Source of the DNA: Bemisia tabaci
Lineage: Eukaryota > Arthropoda > Insecta > Hemiptera > Aleyrodidae
Reading direction: 5' to 3'
Length of the DNA stretch: 64,000 bases
NCBI RefSeq assembly: GCF_918797505.1
Contig: NC_092793.1
Coordinates: 6,644,366-6,708,365, forward strand
Shown: positions 50,781 through 61,405 of the stretch, piece by piece
Layout of the letters: the number at the start of each line of letters is the position of its first letter
Numbering within the stretch: position 1 is the stretch's first letter
Position numbers and translations under genes: made by a program
Notes under the pieces: generated by a model
Database searches by the model: none
What the model was told of the DNA's origin: nothing
What the model saw: the letters and a program-made list of their open reading frames with translations, nothing else

Positions 50781-50979
50781 CGCCATGCGACTTTTTAAAA
50801 TTTCCTTTGCCATTTTATTTTTTTACAGAGAAATTGTTGGTTGAATCTGCTCGAAAATTTCACTGAATTTTATCGACACCACAAAAAATAATTCAGCAAA
50901 ATTTTCGGACAGCTTCGTTGAACTGTTTCTCTGTCAAAAAATAGAATGGCGCCAGAAATTTTGAAACGTCGCATGGCGA
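50781..50979. mobile_element. Palindromic element (R-II)
   Basis: CGCCATGCGACTTTTTAAAA, GCCATTTTATTTTTTTACAG and CTGCTCGAAAATTTCACTG are mirrored by the right half ending TTTTGAAACGTCGCATGGCG. Confidence 0.8.
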
Positions 50980-50981
50980 TT

Positions 50982-51204
50982 AGCGCTGTCTCCACTCGTC
51001 AAAATGGCGTCAAAATTGTAGCTCAAAGTGAATCGATTTCAACGATAAGTGACTCAAAGTCGGGACTTGATGCGATTGATGAGTGTTGCAACTCAAAATA
51101 GAGTGGCCGGACTCTTCTTTGATCAACAATCGCGAACAGGTCGTATTTATCGATTCACTTTGAGCTTCCATTTTGATGCCATTTTGACGAGTGGGCACAC
51201 GGCT
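50982..51204. mobile_element. R-BB element, copy 1
   Basis: AGCGCTGTCTCCACTCGTCA then AAATGGCG, and the inverse CATTTTGACGAGTGGGCACA then CGGCT. Inner AGCTCAAAGTGAATCGAT is mirrored by ATCGATTCACTTTGAGCT. Copy 2 is at 57530. Confidence 0.82.
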
Positions 51205-51272
51205 CTTGTGATACTTTGGCCGGAAGGTGACGAGTTGTTGATTCGCCTTCAGATTTGGGGATTTTGCAAAAT

Positions 51273-51663
51273 AAGGCCTTGTCTCCACGGGACGTTTTCA
51301 TGGGATTTGTCCCAAGTTTGAATCGCAGGAAATCGGGATTTTTCCCAGTTACCGTCTCCACGGGACGAGGCTCATACGGTCCTGCGACTAGCTTGCGCGG
51401 GAAGATAAATTAGTTAAAGTCGAATATTTAACCGGGATTAAAATAATAATTGCACTCAATTGACAATTATACACATTATTTTAACTAAACAAACATTAAC
51501 AATGGAGTAATCAACAAAATATAGCACAATTCGTTTTCACTTCCCCTTCCTCTCTCAAAGAGTCCTAGGGGTACAAGGACCATTTTTGATACTTCCCAAC
51601 TTCGTAAGTGGGATTTTTCCCCATGGACAAATCCCGTGAAACGGCCCGTGGAGACAAGGTCTG
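51273..51663. mobile_element. R-CC element
   Basis: CCTTGTCTCCACGGGACGTT and the inverse AACGGCCCGTGGAGACAAGG form the ends, with GGGATTTGTCC mirrored by GGACAAATCCC just inside. A further GTCTCCACGGGACGAGG copy sits near 51354. Confidence 0.8.
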
Positions 51664-51687
51664 AGGGATGTAAAAGTACTTCAGCTC

Positions 51688-51962
51688 AGCGGGCCGATTA
51701 TTGAAACTGATAGACAAAGCGATAGACAAAGAAGACATAGGGAGTATAGAGCGATCCTATTGGTTGACATGGTTGATTCTTATAGACTAAGGAAGAAAAT
51801 GATGGACTAACTGTCGGGTCTTTGGTGGGTTGCCGTTAGTTAGTCCATTACCTACCTCCTATGTCCATTGCCTTCACCCGCTTCCACCAATAGGATCCCT
51901 CCAAAATCCTTTTGTCGTCTTTGTCTATAGCTTTGTCTATAAGTTTCAATAATCAGTCCGCT
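51688..51962. mobile_element. R-C element, copy 10
   Basis: CAGCGGGCCGATTATTGAAA and the inverse GTTTCAATAATCAGTCCGCTG; closest to a consensus copy. Confidence 0.88.
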
Positions 51963-52260
51963 GGCGGGACCGTGACGACCGCTGGACGATCGGTGTGAAT
52001 GAGCCGGGTCTCGCCGTCGGTGGGGTCAGCACCACACACGGACGCTGCTCCGATGCGGCAAGTGAACTCTCGAGCGGGCACCTACGGCAACGGGCCGCCG
52101 TCGGTAACATTTAATTTTCTCACTTTATATTTAATATTAGGAACGTGAGCGATGGCAGCCTGCAACGGGTCAGCGTGAACGACGGTGGTGGCGGGGCAGC
52201 AGAGCATGGCTCCCCCCTCCCCCCCCCCGCCCCCGCCCCGCCCCCGCGAGCGCGATACAA
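51963..52260. other. GC-rich block, possible first exon
   Basis: On the plus strand an ATG near 51998 with an immediate upstream in-frame TGA opens MSRVSPSVGSAPHTDAAPMR and reaches CCGTCG then GTAACATT, a passable donor near 52105. High CpG. The downstream C-tract (52205-52240) is simple sequence. No homology recognised. Confidence 0.25.
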
Positions 52261-52367
52261 TGATAAAGATTCTCACCACCAACGCCCGACACTCGGCTTT
52301 CGCGCCATTGTTGCCGAACAGTGATGAAAAATTTGAGAATTTACACGTAAATTTTCTCTTGCATATT

Positions 52368-52866
52368 GGATCGTATTCGATATACATCAAACAGATGAGA
52401 TCACTGAAAAAAACACTCCGGCCGTGGAAGCCGTACTTACGGGCTATATAGAGATACCGTCCGTGTTCCGGCTCAGAGCCGAAAGTTCCGAGCGTAGCCC
52501 CGGAGCAGTCTAAGTACTCCGGGTGCTACGCTCGGAACTTTCGGCTCTAGCCCGGAACACGGACGGTATCTCTATATAGCCCGTAAGTACGGCTTCCACG
52601 GCCGGAGTGTTTTTTTCAGTGATTGTATCGATATCAATTGGTTCAACTTGTAAACATACCCTTAAAAGTCAACCGACTAATCTGAGGGAACGGGTTTTTC
52701 GTGATGCATTTTTTATACTCATGAGTACAAAACGGCAATAAAGAGTGAATTGTTAGGAATTTTTACATTTTCAGCTTTTCCAACTTAAATCCTAAAATTT
52801 TTGTTTGAGGTCATGTTCTATTGTTTTGAACCAAACGATACATCGAAGCACTATCGAATACGATCT
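52368..52866. mobile_element. R-K element, copy 2 (inverted), split by R-I
   Basis: GGATCGTATTCGATATACAT then CAAACAG and, beyond R-I, TTGTATCGATATCAATTGGT through CGATACATCGAAGCACTATC are the reverse complement of 24774-25315. Confidence 0.75.
52402..52621. mobile_element. R-I CACTA-like element, near-perfect 220-bp palindrome
   Basis: CACTGAAAAAAACACTCCGG and its exact inverse; 2-bp flanks AT/AT. The arms include CCGTACTTACGGGCTATATA and GAGCCGAAAGTTCCGAGCGT with only a ~20-bp loop. Inserted into R-K. Confidence 0.92.
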
Positions 52867-52923
52867 ATCTGGAAGTGCTTAAAGCGCTAATTTCACGGTA
52901 TTTTTTGGACTTTCTGTGTGATG

Positions 52924-53178
52924 TCGTCGTTTTCCTGACGGAGGACCGGAACTACATTTCAATGTTGCCAAATTTCCATTTGCAAATTGCATTTGTACCG
53001 GGAGAATCTTGGGCATATTTCTAACTGGAAATGTCACTGACTTTTCTTTAATCTGGCGCATGAATCAGAAAAAAATTGAAAAAATTGCACAGGTATATGC
53101 CTAGAAAACATTGAAATGTTTGTGTCAATTTTGCAACTTTGAATGGAGTTACGTCCCTGCGTCCGGGAAAAGACGATA
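52924..53178. mobile_element. R-O element, copy 2
   Basis: GTCGTCGTTTTCCTGACGGA, CAATGTTGCCAAATTTCC and the mirrored right end TTGAATGGAGTTACGTCC then GGGAAAAGACGA. Confidence 0.75.
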
Positions 53179-53631
53179 CAGAAAATAGTATTAAAATAAT
53201 TTTAAAAGTGAGAAAATGCACCGCCTAATGACGTCATCTAGCTTTACTTCCCATTCATACACGTGTATTTTAGTAGATTGGAGCATTTGTCATACTCATC
53301 TCCTCTAAAAACCGTTCAATTTCTGAGCCAAGGGTATTCTTGTGTTCAGTTCAGTTAATAGCTTCCATACTTAAACACGAAATTCATCAATGACACCTGC
53401 GAATTCTCTTTTCCAATTCAGACCCGTGCAAAGTATTCATATTTTATTACATAACTTGGCAACATTGTTTCGCGCCCTCGGCTCCGCCTCCCCCGCCCCG
53501 CCCCTTTTGCCTCTTTAAATCACTTGCCGGCTAATGAGGCCTCCCTAATACCCTACTCTCCAGGTTCCCGACTTGAGCCGTATCATGCGTCGTTCAATTT
53601 GTCAAAATTTTACATGAAGGTGTTGGGTGGG
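53179..53631. other. No supported gene; short GC-rich patch
   Basis: A GC-box-like run (CCCCGCCCCGCCCC near 53500) stands in AT-rich sequence. No exon is supported. Confidence 0.25.
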
Positions 53632-54270
53632 AACTAGGGGGTACGCCCCTGGTCGCTCCGCACCAACCCCCTACAGAGAGCGCTTCGCGCTCTGTGAGGC
53701 TCGCTTCGGGCTCATCCCAGGGACCGTCTCTATCGATAGCCACAAAATTCACGAACACCGACCTGGTAGATCTTAAGAACGAACTATGACAAGAAATGAG
53801 CGTTTGAATTGCTCAAATGAGAGAGTTTGCACCTTTCTCATACGTGATATAAAAATACATGGGTCATATTTTCAAAAACTGAATAGGTTTGGCTCATTTC
53901 GTCGTCTCCTGGGCGAAAGAACGTAACTCCATTTCAATGTTGCCAAATATACCCTCGCAAATTGCCTATTAAACAAGAGAATCTTGGGCATTTCTGACTG
54001 AAAATTTCCCCGATTTTTCTCTAGATTCCAAGCAAAAACAGACAAATTTTGGATGAAAATTGCTTACGTACATTTTTGTAAAATAAATTAATTGTTCGAG
54101 TCAATTTGGCAACCTTGGAATGGAGTTACGTTCCTTCGTGCTGGAAACGACGATTTAGAGGCTATCACCCGGTGGTAGGCGCAAAAATCATGAAAATTGG
54201 CTTGGTAGAGTGGTGGCACAAATTGTGAAAAATAATAAAATTTAGAGGCTCACAGAGCGCATAGTTATGA
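53632..54270. repeat. R-N repeat, copy 2, split by R-O
   Basis: Begins with the palindrome block CTAGGGGGTACGCCCCTGG and GAGCGCTTCGCGCTC, then GATAGCCACAAAATTC, GAACGAACTATGACAAG and GGGTCATATTTTCAAAAACT as in 11485-11830. After R-O the body resumes with GCAAAAATCATGAAAATTGG. Confidence 0.6.
53900..54153. mobile_element. R-O element, copy 3 (inside R-N)
   Basis: CGTCGTCTCCTGGGCGAAAG then AACGTAACTCC and the inverse GGAGTTACGTTCCTTCGTGC then TGGAAACGACG. Best preserved R-O. From 54271 to 54743 I see nothing beyond a short minus frame. Confidence 0.85.
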
Positions 54271-54743
54271 TGTCCTGCTTTCAAAGCCAACAGGCACAAC
54301 AGTTTGAAAAATTGCCGGTTTGAAAGAGGTTTCTACTCATGGAATACTTTCCCAAGGTTTGATTCTGCAGAGTTTTCATAGGGTGTCTATTCAAACGATC
54401 TAAGTTCCCATCCAAATGGGAGGAAGGGTATCGGCATTCATCAGTCCTAAAATCGTTACTTCGCATTTTCAAATGAAAACTTGGCAGAAATTTTCCGCGC
54501 AGACAAAAATGATGAATGGTGGCACTCCATTTTGATGAAAGTGGCGGGATCGCGACCGCCCAGTTTTGATATGTTGAGTGGTGACCAACAGTCATCAAAC
54601 GGTTCATTATGATCGGAATTCGATTGTCTATCGAGGCCTATAAGCCAGGAACGTTCTCAAGTTCCACTGAAAGGAGAGAGGAGAGTGCAAGTATTTAGAC
54701 ATAATTATCCAGAATTTTAAAAAATGCTTTTTATTTATACTTA

Positions 54744-54950
54744 CATCGAAAAAAAGGATGCTGATTTAACATTTGGGATGTAAAAAAGTGTGCGACAACT
54801 CAAAATACGCTGAATTAACCGCTAAAGCAGTTACTTTTGCAATGTCAAGATGTAAAATTAACTGCGGTGGCGGCTAATCCAGCGTTTCGTGAGCTGTCGC
54901 ACACTTTTTTGCATCCAGAATGTTAAATCAGCATCATTTTTTTTTCGGTG
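54744..54950. mobile_element. R-J CACTA-like hairpin, copy 2
   Basis: CATCGAAAAAAAGGATGCTG and the inverse CAGCATCATTTTTTTTTCGGTG; inner GATTTAACATTTGGGATG mirrored by CATCCAGAATGTTAAATC and GTGTGCGACA by TGTCGCACAC. Flanks TA/TT. The 54951-55667 interval is empty. Confidence 0.82.
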
Positions 54951-55667
54951 TTTGGCAGTTTTTTGCTCAGTCATTTTTGGCATTTGTCATTTGTAGCAGT
55001 CTTTTTTTAAAGGAAAGAAATATTTCCTTTCACCACCTCTGCCCCTAGAGTGAACAGACTGTGGGGTCTGGACGACTTTCATACCGTTCATCGAATCGGC
55101 TCTGGAACATAGCATCATGTGAACTACCACAGAGTCACGTCATGTGCATACACTAAGTACTATGCACTACTATGAACAGCGTGGTGGGTCCGGACTTAAA
55201 TTGTGTAACCATTAAATACCTAAATTGAAGGACATAAGTTGTTTCATCGACCAAAACCGGCAATGATGTTTTCAATTTCCCTGGTAAACGCATATGCGCA
55301 TTATGCGTACGCTGTATACAGCTCACATGCGCCGCCTGCGGTGTGGGCTTATTCACGTGATCAGGCTTTGCGAAATAATTTTTAGCGCTAAGAAATGAGC
55401 AGGTGAACTAGGTTGGAAAATAAAGTCATGTACAGGGCGCCCAAAAAATGAAAGCGTGCAAATTTTGGCAATTTGCTAGAGTATGGACCCACGATTGTTT
55501 TATATTTAAGAATAAAATTATTTTAATCTGAGGATGTTTTGCTTATCTGCTAACGTGATCTCACTTCTCACTGACTTGTCGTTCTCATCACCATGTAGCA
55601 TGATGTATTTGTTGTGTTTATCCTTCAGTATTTGAACACTGTATTGGTGGCTTGTGCCTTGAAAAAA

Positions 55668-55846
55668 AAGATTGGTAGAATGCACCATTCCTTCACGCCG
55701 TATTTTGCACAGCGTGAATTCAAAATCGATTCTGCCAGAGGAATGGTTACCTGTATAGTAACGTTTACCTTTTTTCTGGCAGAATTGACTCTGAATTGAC
55801 GCTGTGTGAAATACAGCGTGAAGGAATGGTTAATTCTACCAATCTC
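55668..55846. mobile_element. Hairpin element (R-DD)
   Basis: ATTGGTAGAATGCACCATTC then CTTCACGC and the inverse GCGTGAAGGAATGGTTAATT then CTACCAAT; inner CAGCGTGAATTC and AATTGACGCTG, GATTCTGCCAGA and TCTGGCAGAATT. A direct repeat follows it (GTTTCTAGCATTGCGTTAAA at 55848, GTTTCTAGCTGTGCGTTTAA at 55984). Confidence 0.8.
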
Positions 55847-56090
55847 TACGTTTCTAGCATTGCGTTAAAGTCTCCTTAGAAGTCCCTCTCATCCTGCTCA
55901 TATACAGACAAAGTAAAAATCAATGAGGCTGAGGCATATCTAAATGAGTCTAAAGGAAATGAGAACTTGAAAGTGACCTTTGCGTTTCTAGCTGTGCGTT
56001 TAAGTCTCCAAGGGAATCCCTCTCATACTGCCTACGTCCACTCGTGCGGTGGGTTCAGTGACAGGGCAAGCTGTAGCGTTCGCCATCCGG

Positions 56091-56106
56091 GGGGGGGGGG
56101 GGGGGG
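56091..56106. repeat. Poly-G run
   Basis: About 17 G residues. The surrounding 56034-56404 shows no supported exon. Confidence 0.85.
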
Positions 56107-56404
56107 TAACGTAGTCTCTTTCCCTTCCTCCTCCCTCTAGCCTTCCTATAAAATTCTTAAAATTTTACTCTATATGCTCTGTTTTCCGGATGACATCTGA
56201 TGGAACGTCTTGAAAAACTGTGGCTTTATTTCTTTCTCTCTTACTTATGATTTCGTTTACTCAACTTGTTTCGAATGTTGTTGATTATTGAAGGACGGCT
56301 CCATGCTCTTAACTCCTAATTTTGCTTTAAGAATTTTTCGAATTACTTAAATTTCCCCAAAAATTAGCTTTCTGCATTTAAAACATGATTCAGAATTTAG
56401 ACAA

Positions 56405-56765
56405 TTCATCAGCAATTAGATCCAAGTGAGCGAAATTTTATAGAATTTAAGGGCATTTGCTCCGGAGGAGCAATTACTACCGCGACGGACAGAGGGAACA
56501 AGATAGCGCATCGGAGGCAGAAGCAGCGCGCTGCGGTGACGGGCCATGAGATGGCCAAGAGAAGCGAGCTGCGATCGCGCAGCGAAGGGCTCGGGCTCGG
56601 AACGTACCGCTCTACCCGCCCGCCTTGATTCCGCCGCCGAGCAGTGGCTCTCCGCTCAGCTGATCGCAAGCGATTCTCCAGCGCATGGGTTGGCCCGTGT
56701 TCGGGTCGCGCAGCGCGCTGCGCCACCTCCATCCGGCATCCGCCCTGCCGCTTTCCCACTGCTGT
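56405..56765. other. GC-rich block, possible promoter or exon
   Basis: CpG-rich with frames open on both strands (for example plus 56546-56824, MRWPREASCDRAAKGSGSER). It contains no consensus splice pair. The following 56766-57529 is AT-rich and empty. Confidence 0.25.
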
Positions 56766-57529
56766 GGCTCTACACGTATTTCTGTCTCTCTCTTTTTCTG
56801 TTTTTAATGCAGTTTACTTACTGAACACCTTTTATAAATTATATTTGCTAAAATGTTCAACATGAAATAGGTGTAATTTTCTTCTTTCGTTTGAAATCTT
56901 TGGGCAAGCAGTGCTTGCCTTGCTTATCCGGACCGAAGATGTGTAGGAACTTTCAGTATATAGTCAATCGGTGGATGCAACTTGATTAACTTCAGGGTGG
57001 TGTGGGGTTGCATCGTCAAATTTGAAGGCGAACTAGGAGCAATTTTATTCGTTCCGACAAGAATCCTTACAACTATACGAGAGCATCAATTCAATAAATA
57101 AATACAATTAAGGAACAGAACATTTTGAAAATTCGATTTTTCGGATAATTTATAGATGGTGCAAAAATACTGACAATGAGATCATTTTCAGTTTGAGCGA
57201 CAAGATATTTGTAGGAATTCAGTAGCACCCTACGATACTGAAAGGGATACATCCTTTGAGTGCTCTAATCCGAATACATATCTATTTGTCCCGATAAAGT
57301 CAGACCCCGTACTAAAAAATAAAGTATCACAATCTCAACTATACTTCCAGCTGGTTCTGGCGTCAGCCAAGAGAGTAGTTGCACTAACTGGAAATGTAAA
57401 GTCACCGGTCAGCGGTATAGTTAATTCAACCACACTTCATGTTGACGGTGAGGGCACCAGCTATGGTTGATCAAACCACACTCTGAACTGACTTAACCAT
57501 CATGCCTCTGGCTTGTGCTACTACTCTAT

Positions 57530-57742
57530 AGCGCTGTTTCCACTCGTCAAAATGGCGTAAAAATTGAAGCTCAAAGTGAATCGATTTCAACGATAAGTGG
57601 CTCAAATTTGGGACTTGATGCGATTGATGAGTGTTGCAACTTAAAATAGAGCGGCGTGACTAATTTTCGATCAACAATCGCAAACAGATCGTATTTATCG
57701 ATTCACTTTGAGCTTCCATTTTGACGAGTGGATACAGGGCTC
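57530..57742. mobile_element. R-BB element, copy 2
   Basis: AGCGCTGTTTCCACTCGTCA to CATTTTGACGAGTGGATACA then GGGCT; about 88-90 percent similar by eye to 50982-51204. Confidence 0.82.
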
Positions 57743-58494
57743 ACTATGTGGCGCCAAAATCAGCTAGGAGTATAGTTGGGATTATGATATTTTTTTCGGT
57801 GGAGGTTGTTCGGCATGAACTTCAGGACACCTTGTAGATACAGTGATGTATTGATACTGAGTATAGGTGTGGATATGGTGATAGATCCTCTCCGATTCGG
57901 GAGAAACTGAGCGGGGTGAGTGGGGGGTGAGTGGGGGGCGGATGGGGGAGGGAGGAGGGGGGGAGCAAATTGTGATGATAGTTAAAGGTAGGTTGACGGA
58001 GCGCAGAAAATAGCGGTCGACGCCGCGGCGAGCCGTCGAAGGAGCCGCGCAGATCACGTGCGTTCCACCGTGTGGATAATAACTAAGAACCAATTTAGTT
58101 TTCATTTATAATGCACCTTCTATTAATTTTGACTGAGCGGCATCGGCTCTCAGCTGGCGGGGTTTCCAAGTTGCTCAAAATCTCTCGAATTTATTGTACT
58201 TGTATCTATGCTGCCATGTGCCAAAGGCGCCTTATCAACACAAACAAAAAATGTGATAGTTCATCTATCATCACTATCAGCCACTAGTTGTGACGAGTAT
58301 CCTATTTTTTCCGTATGTGCTTTGAACTACAATGATATAAGTACGGTAATCACCAACGATCCAACAATTCTCTCGGTGATTAACAAAATTATATAATATA
58401 AAATAGTGTCGTTTTCTAAATTTACTGTTTTAGTGAATAAGAACATTAAAATGATAATCTCACTTTAATAATAATAGTCTCTTTGGTAGCAAAC
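57743..58494. other. No supported gene; GC/G-rich patch
   Basis: A GGGTGAGTGGGG-type run lies at 57910-57970, followed by a CpG-rich stretch to 58060. Short frames only. Confidence 0.25.
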
Positions 58495-58640
58495 AAGGTA
58501 AATTGAATTGCATTCACCAGAAGTATGGTACAATATATCAGATTTTCGGTCATCTTTACCGCACAGTGGTATTACTGTGTCAGAAATCAAGGAGACTCAT
58601 AATCGCATTCACCATACTTCTGGTAAAATTTGCCTTATTT
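58495..58640. mobile_element. Hairpin element (R-EE1)
   Basis: AAGGTAAATTGAATTGCATT then CACCAGAAGTATGG is mirrored by CCATACTTCTGGTAAAATTT then GCCTTA. Confidence 0.65.
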
Positions 58641-58677
58641 TATTTACACAAACTGATTGCGGTGGACGCACGGGTCG

Positions 58678-58853
58678 TAAGACAGTATGTCGGAGTTCTT
58701 TAGTCAACGTGCGTTAAAAATTCAGCATTCAGAGTATCTCTTTGAGGGAAACTTTGCTTGTGCGTCAGCTTTTTCCCTCTGTATTGAGATTTACAGTTTT
58801 ATGCTGAAGTTTTAACGCACCTTGGCTAAAAAATTCCAACATACTGTCTTATT
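58678..58853. mobile_element. Hairpin element (R-EE2)
   Basis: AAGACAGTATGTCGGAGTTC then TTTAGTCAACGTGCGTTAAA is mirrored by TTTTAACGCACCTTGGCTAA then AAAATTCCAACATACTGTCTT. Confidence 0.8.
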
Positions 58854-58911
58854 TTTTCAGTTCGCAGAGATTCCTTAAAAAAGACCCGACGCTGGTCCAG
58901 AGGAGCTAACA

Positions 58912-59476
58912 CTGCCGTGACAGCGAAGAGAGCCGTAAGTGCAAAATTTTTGAAATCGAGCATTCTTCAAAATTCGTCAAAGCTCTTTTAGATAAAATTA
59001 CCGAGACAACTAAAACAGCAAAATTCATCCTACTTTAATGAAAACAAGACGTATGAGAAAGCCGTAAGTGCACAAAAAATGACATAGTTTTTTTCAAGAC
59101 AGCCGCAGGTGCATAAGAGCCAATGAAAACAGTGCTTTCCAGTAAAGTGCCGCCCTCCTCTGCCAATTTCTAACCTAAAAATGTGTTTGTTGTGCGTCCA
59201 AAACGCAACCACGAAAGCATGCAGAAGATAGACTTACGGCTGTCTTGCCTAACAATAACGTAGCATGAAAATGAAAGATACCCTTTTTATGTGATGGAAA
59301 TCAAATCAGTCGATTTTTAATCATCCATACGATTTCTAGGAGTCTTCCAGACGAGTAGTGGCAATTTGACAAAGAATGGAGGCTTCTTTCAATAAAATGC
59401 TCTTGTCAGAAGCTTCTGAGCCCGTTTTCTCATAACTTCATTTTTGCACTTACGGCTCTCTTCGCTGTCACGGCAG
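58912..59476. mobile_element. R-FF element, complete, with perfect 4-bp TSD
   Basis: CTGCCGTGACAGCGAAGAGA then GCCGTAAGTGCAAAA and the inverse TTTTGCACTTACGGCTCTCT then TCGCTGTCACGGCAG. Flanks AACA at 58908-58911 and 59477-59480. The first 8 bp and the GCCGTA block are the same as in R-A. 565 bp, no transposase. Confidence 0.9.
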
Positions 59477-59498
59477 AACAGAGCTCCTCGGTTTTTAT

Positions 59499-59763
59499 TA
59501 ACCTCTTCGTAAAAAAAGATGACGTTTTCGGAAATGGCAACATTGCGAATGAGCTTTCTCAAGATCGCATGAAGGCGCATCCGCATATCCCACATAATCC
59601 GCGTATTGGCCTATCGACATGGAGGCGTCCGTGACGGGCCGCGTGTTCCTCTCGCCGCCGCCGCGCCGCGCCGTGGTCGGGTCCTTTATTAGTCCACCTG
59701 CCCCTGCTATCATCGTACGTGCTCCAAAATTCATATACAACGCCGCTCCCAATCCCCAATCAC
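59499..59763 (-). CDS. Candidate exon, strand and frame uncertain
   Basis: On the minus strand a good acceptor (TTTTCTTTCTGATTGCAG at 59764) precedes an open frame starting GDWGLGAALYMNFGARTM and continuing past IGQYADYVGYADAP. No consensus donor was found before the stop near 59498. The plus strand is also open, with a good start context at 59619 (MEASVTGRVFLSPPPRRAVV) and a possible GTACGT donor near 59716. The block is CpG-rich. It lies between R-FF and the nested R-A stack. I cannot decide between a minus exon, a plus first exon and a non-coding GC patch. Confidence 0.28.
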
Positions 59764-59912
59764 CTGCAATCAGAAAGAAAATAATATTCTCCTCAAACGC
59801 ACATTTTCCGCTCAAGATACGCTCCAACTCGCAGGGTGCCGTACTAAGGCATACCGCCGTATGGTCATTCGAGAGTTGCCAAATCTCCCCCGATGTAATT
59901 TTTATAACGGAG

Positions 59913-60146
59913 CACAATGGATCGAGTCAATCAGAGAGGTCGGACATGAAATTTTTCACTAAAATTCCAAATTTTAATGTTTTTTTCGTCATATTTTACG
60001 TTTTGAGGGGTGTATCTGAGGGAAAATTTCACGAAAAAGCCAATGGAACCACTTTTAAAATCTTAAAATCTCGTTTAAAACGGAGTTATGAGCTTTTAAA
60101 GCTTTCAAATTTTGTCCGACCTTTCCTAATGACTCGATCCACTGTG
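59913..60146. mobile_element. R-B Transib-like MITE, copy 4 (inside R-A)
   Basis: CACAATGGATCGAGTCAATC and a right end inverting to CACAGTGGATCGAGTCATTA. Flanks CGGAG at 59908-59912 and 60147-60151 are identical, and removing one copy restores a continuous R-A sequence. Confidence 0.92.
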
Positions 60147-60306
60147 CGGAGGAAAGGTGTGCATGTTTTTCCTTGAAATTTTCTGATAGTTTAGATTGAA
60201 AAGAGAACAAAATGGTCCAATAAATTGGAAGGAGAATAGCCACAATTTTGCCAGTAATTCGTATCGTATCAAACACTGAAAAAAAGAGACGGGCCATATA
60301 GACATA

Positions 60307-60499
60307 CACTGAAAAAAAAGTGATGTTGATTTAACATTCTGGATGTAAGAAAGTATGCGAGAACTTACAAAATGCTGAATCAACTGCCACAGCCGTTACT
60401 TCAGCAATGTCGAGTTGTAAAGGTAATCAGCATTTTGTGAGTTCTCGCACACTTTTTTTACATCCAGAATGTTAAATCAACTTCATTTTTTTCTCGGTG
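60307..60499. mobile_element. R-J CACTA-like hairpin, copy 3 (inside R-I)
   Basis: CACTGAAAAAAAAGTGATGT and the inverse TCATTTTTTTCTCGGTG; flanks TA/TA. Inner GATTTAACATTCTGGATG mirrored by CATCCAGAATGTTAAATC. Confidence 0.9.
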
Positions 60500-60614
60500 T
60501 ACCATCAGTTCCGGGCTCAGAGGCCGAAAGTTCCGGATGCTGGAGTCGTTGCTTCGATTGATCCGGGTGCTACGCCCTGCAGAACGTTCGGCCTCTGAGC
60601 CCGCGGAACGCGGA

Positions 60615-61114
60615 NNNNNNNNNNNNNNNNNNNNNNNNNNNNNNNNNNNNNNNNNNNNNNNNNNNNNNNNNNNNNNNNNNNNNNNNNNNNNNNNNNNNNN
60701 NNNNNNNNNNNNNNNNNNNNNNNNNNNNNNNNNNNNNNNNNNNNNNNNNNNNNNNNNNNNNNNNNNNNNNNNNNNNNNNNNNNNNNNNNNNNNNNNNNNN
60801 NNNNNNNNNNNNNNNNNNNNNNNNNNNNNNNNNNNNNNNNNNNNNNNNNNNNNNNNNNNNNNNNNNNNNNNNNNNNNNNNNNNNNNNNNNNNNNNNNNNN
60901 NNNNNNNNNNNNNNNNNNNNNNNNNNNNNNNNNNNNNNNNNNNNNNNNNNNNNNNNNNNNNNNNNNNNNNNNNNNNNNNNNNNNNNNNNNNNNNNNNNNN
61001 NNNNNNNNNNNNNNNNNNNNNNNNNNNNNNNNNNNNNNNNNNNNNNNNNNNNNNNNNNNNNNNNNNNNNNNNNNNNNNNNNNNNNNNNNNNNNNNNNNNN
61101 NNNNNNNNNNNNNN
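60615..61114. other. Assembly gap, 500 N
   Basis: Exactly 500 undetermined bases, a conventional placeholder length, so the true size is unknown. Confidence 0.99.
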
Positions 61115-61405
61115 CCTTGCGGCAAGTATCGGCCTTGCCACCCTTCCGAGCCTATCCGAGGCCTCGCCGGTCAGTTCGTGGAACTTAACGACTGGGAATA
61201 ATTATGCATGGCAACGTTGGAGACGAAAAGCATACCCAACACGGGTATTTCCCGATGCTGTGTCGCCTTTTTCGCGCCCTGCGTCTGGATTTGGGTCTAC
61301 AGTGTTGTCATCGGTTTATTCCCGGTCGTCGAGTTCCATGAAACTAGCTCGGCGAGGGCTCGGATAGGGTCAGAGAGGGCGGTCAAGGCCGATACCTTGC
61401 CGCAA
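61115..61405. repeat. Inverted repeat beside the gap (fifth nested element)
   Basis: CCTTGCGGCAAGTATCGGCC, CCGAGCCTATCCGAGGCC and TCGTGGAACT are mirrored by AGTTCCATGA, GGCTCGGATAGGGTC and GGCCGATACCTTGCCGCAAG. The left end may lie in the gap. Confidence 0.75.

Noticed and set aside
51049..51321. 90-codon frames on both strands at 51.0-51.3 kb
   Set aside because: They are by-products of the R-BB inverted repeat, which recurs at 57.5 kb without the frame.
59619..60176. 185-codon plus-strand frame as a single gene
   Set aside because: Its second half runs through the R-A left end and the R-B insertion; only the first ~50 codons could be coding.
60458..61367. Long open frames on both strands across 60.5-61.4 kb
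   Set aside because: They cross the 500-N gap, so the reading is undefined there; the ends belong to R-I and R-J repeats.
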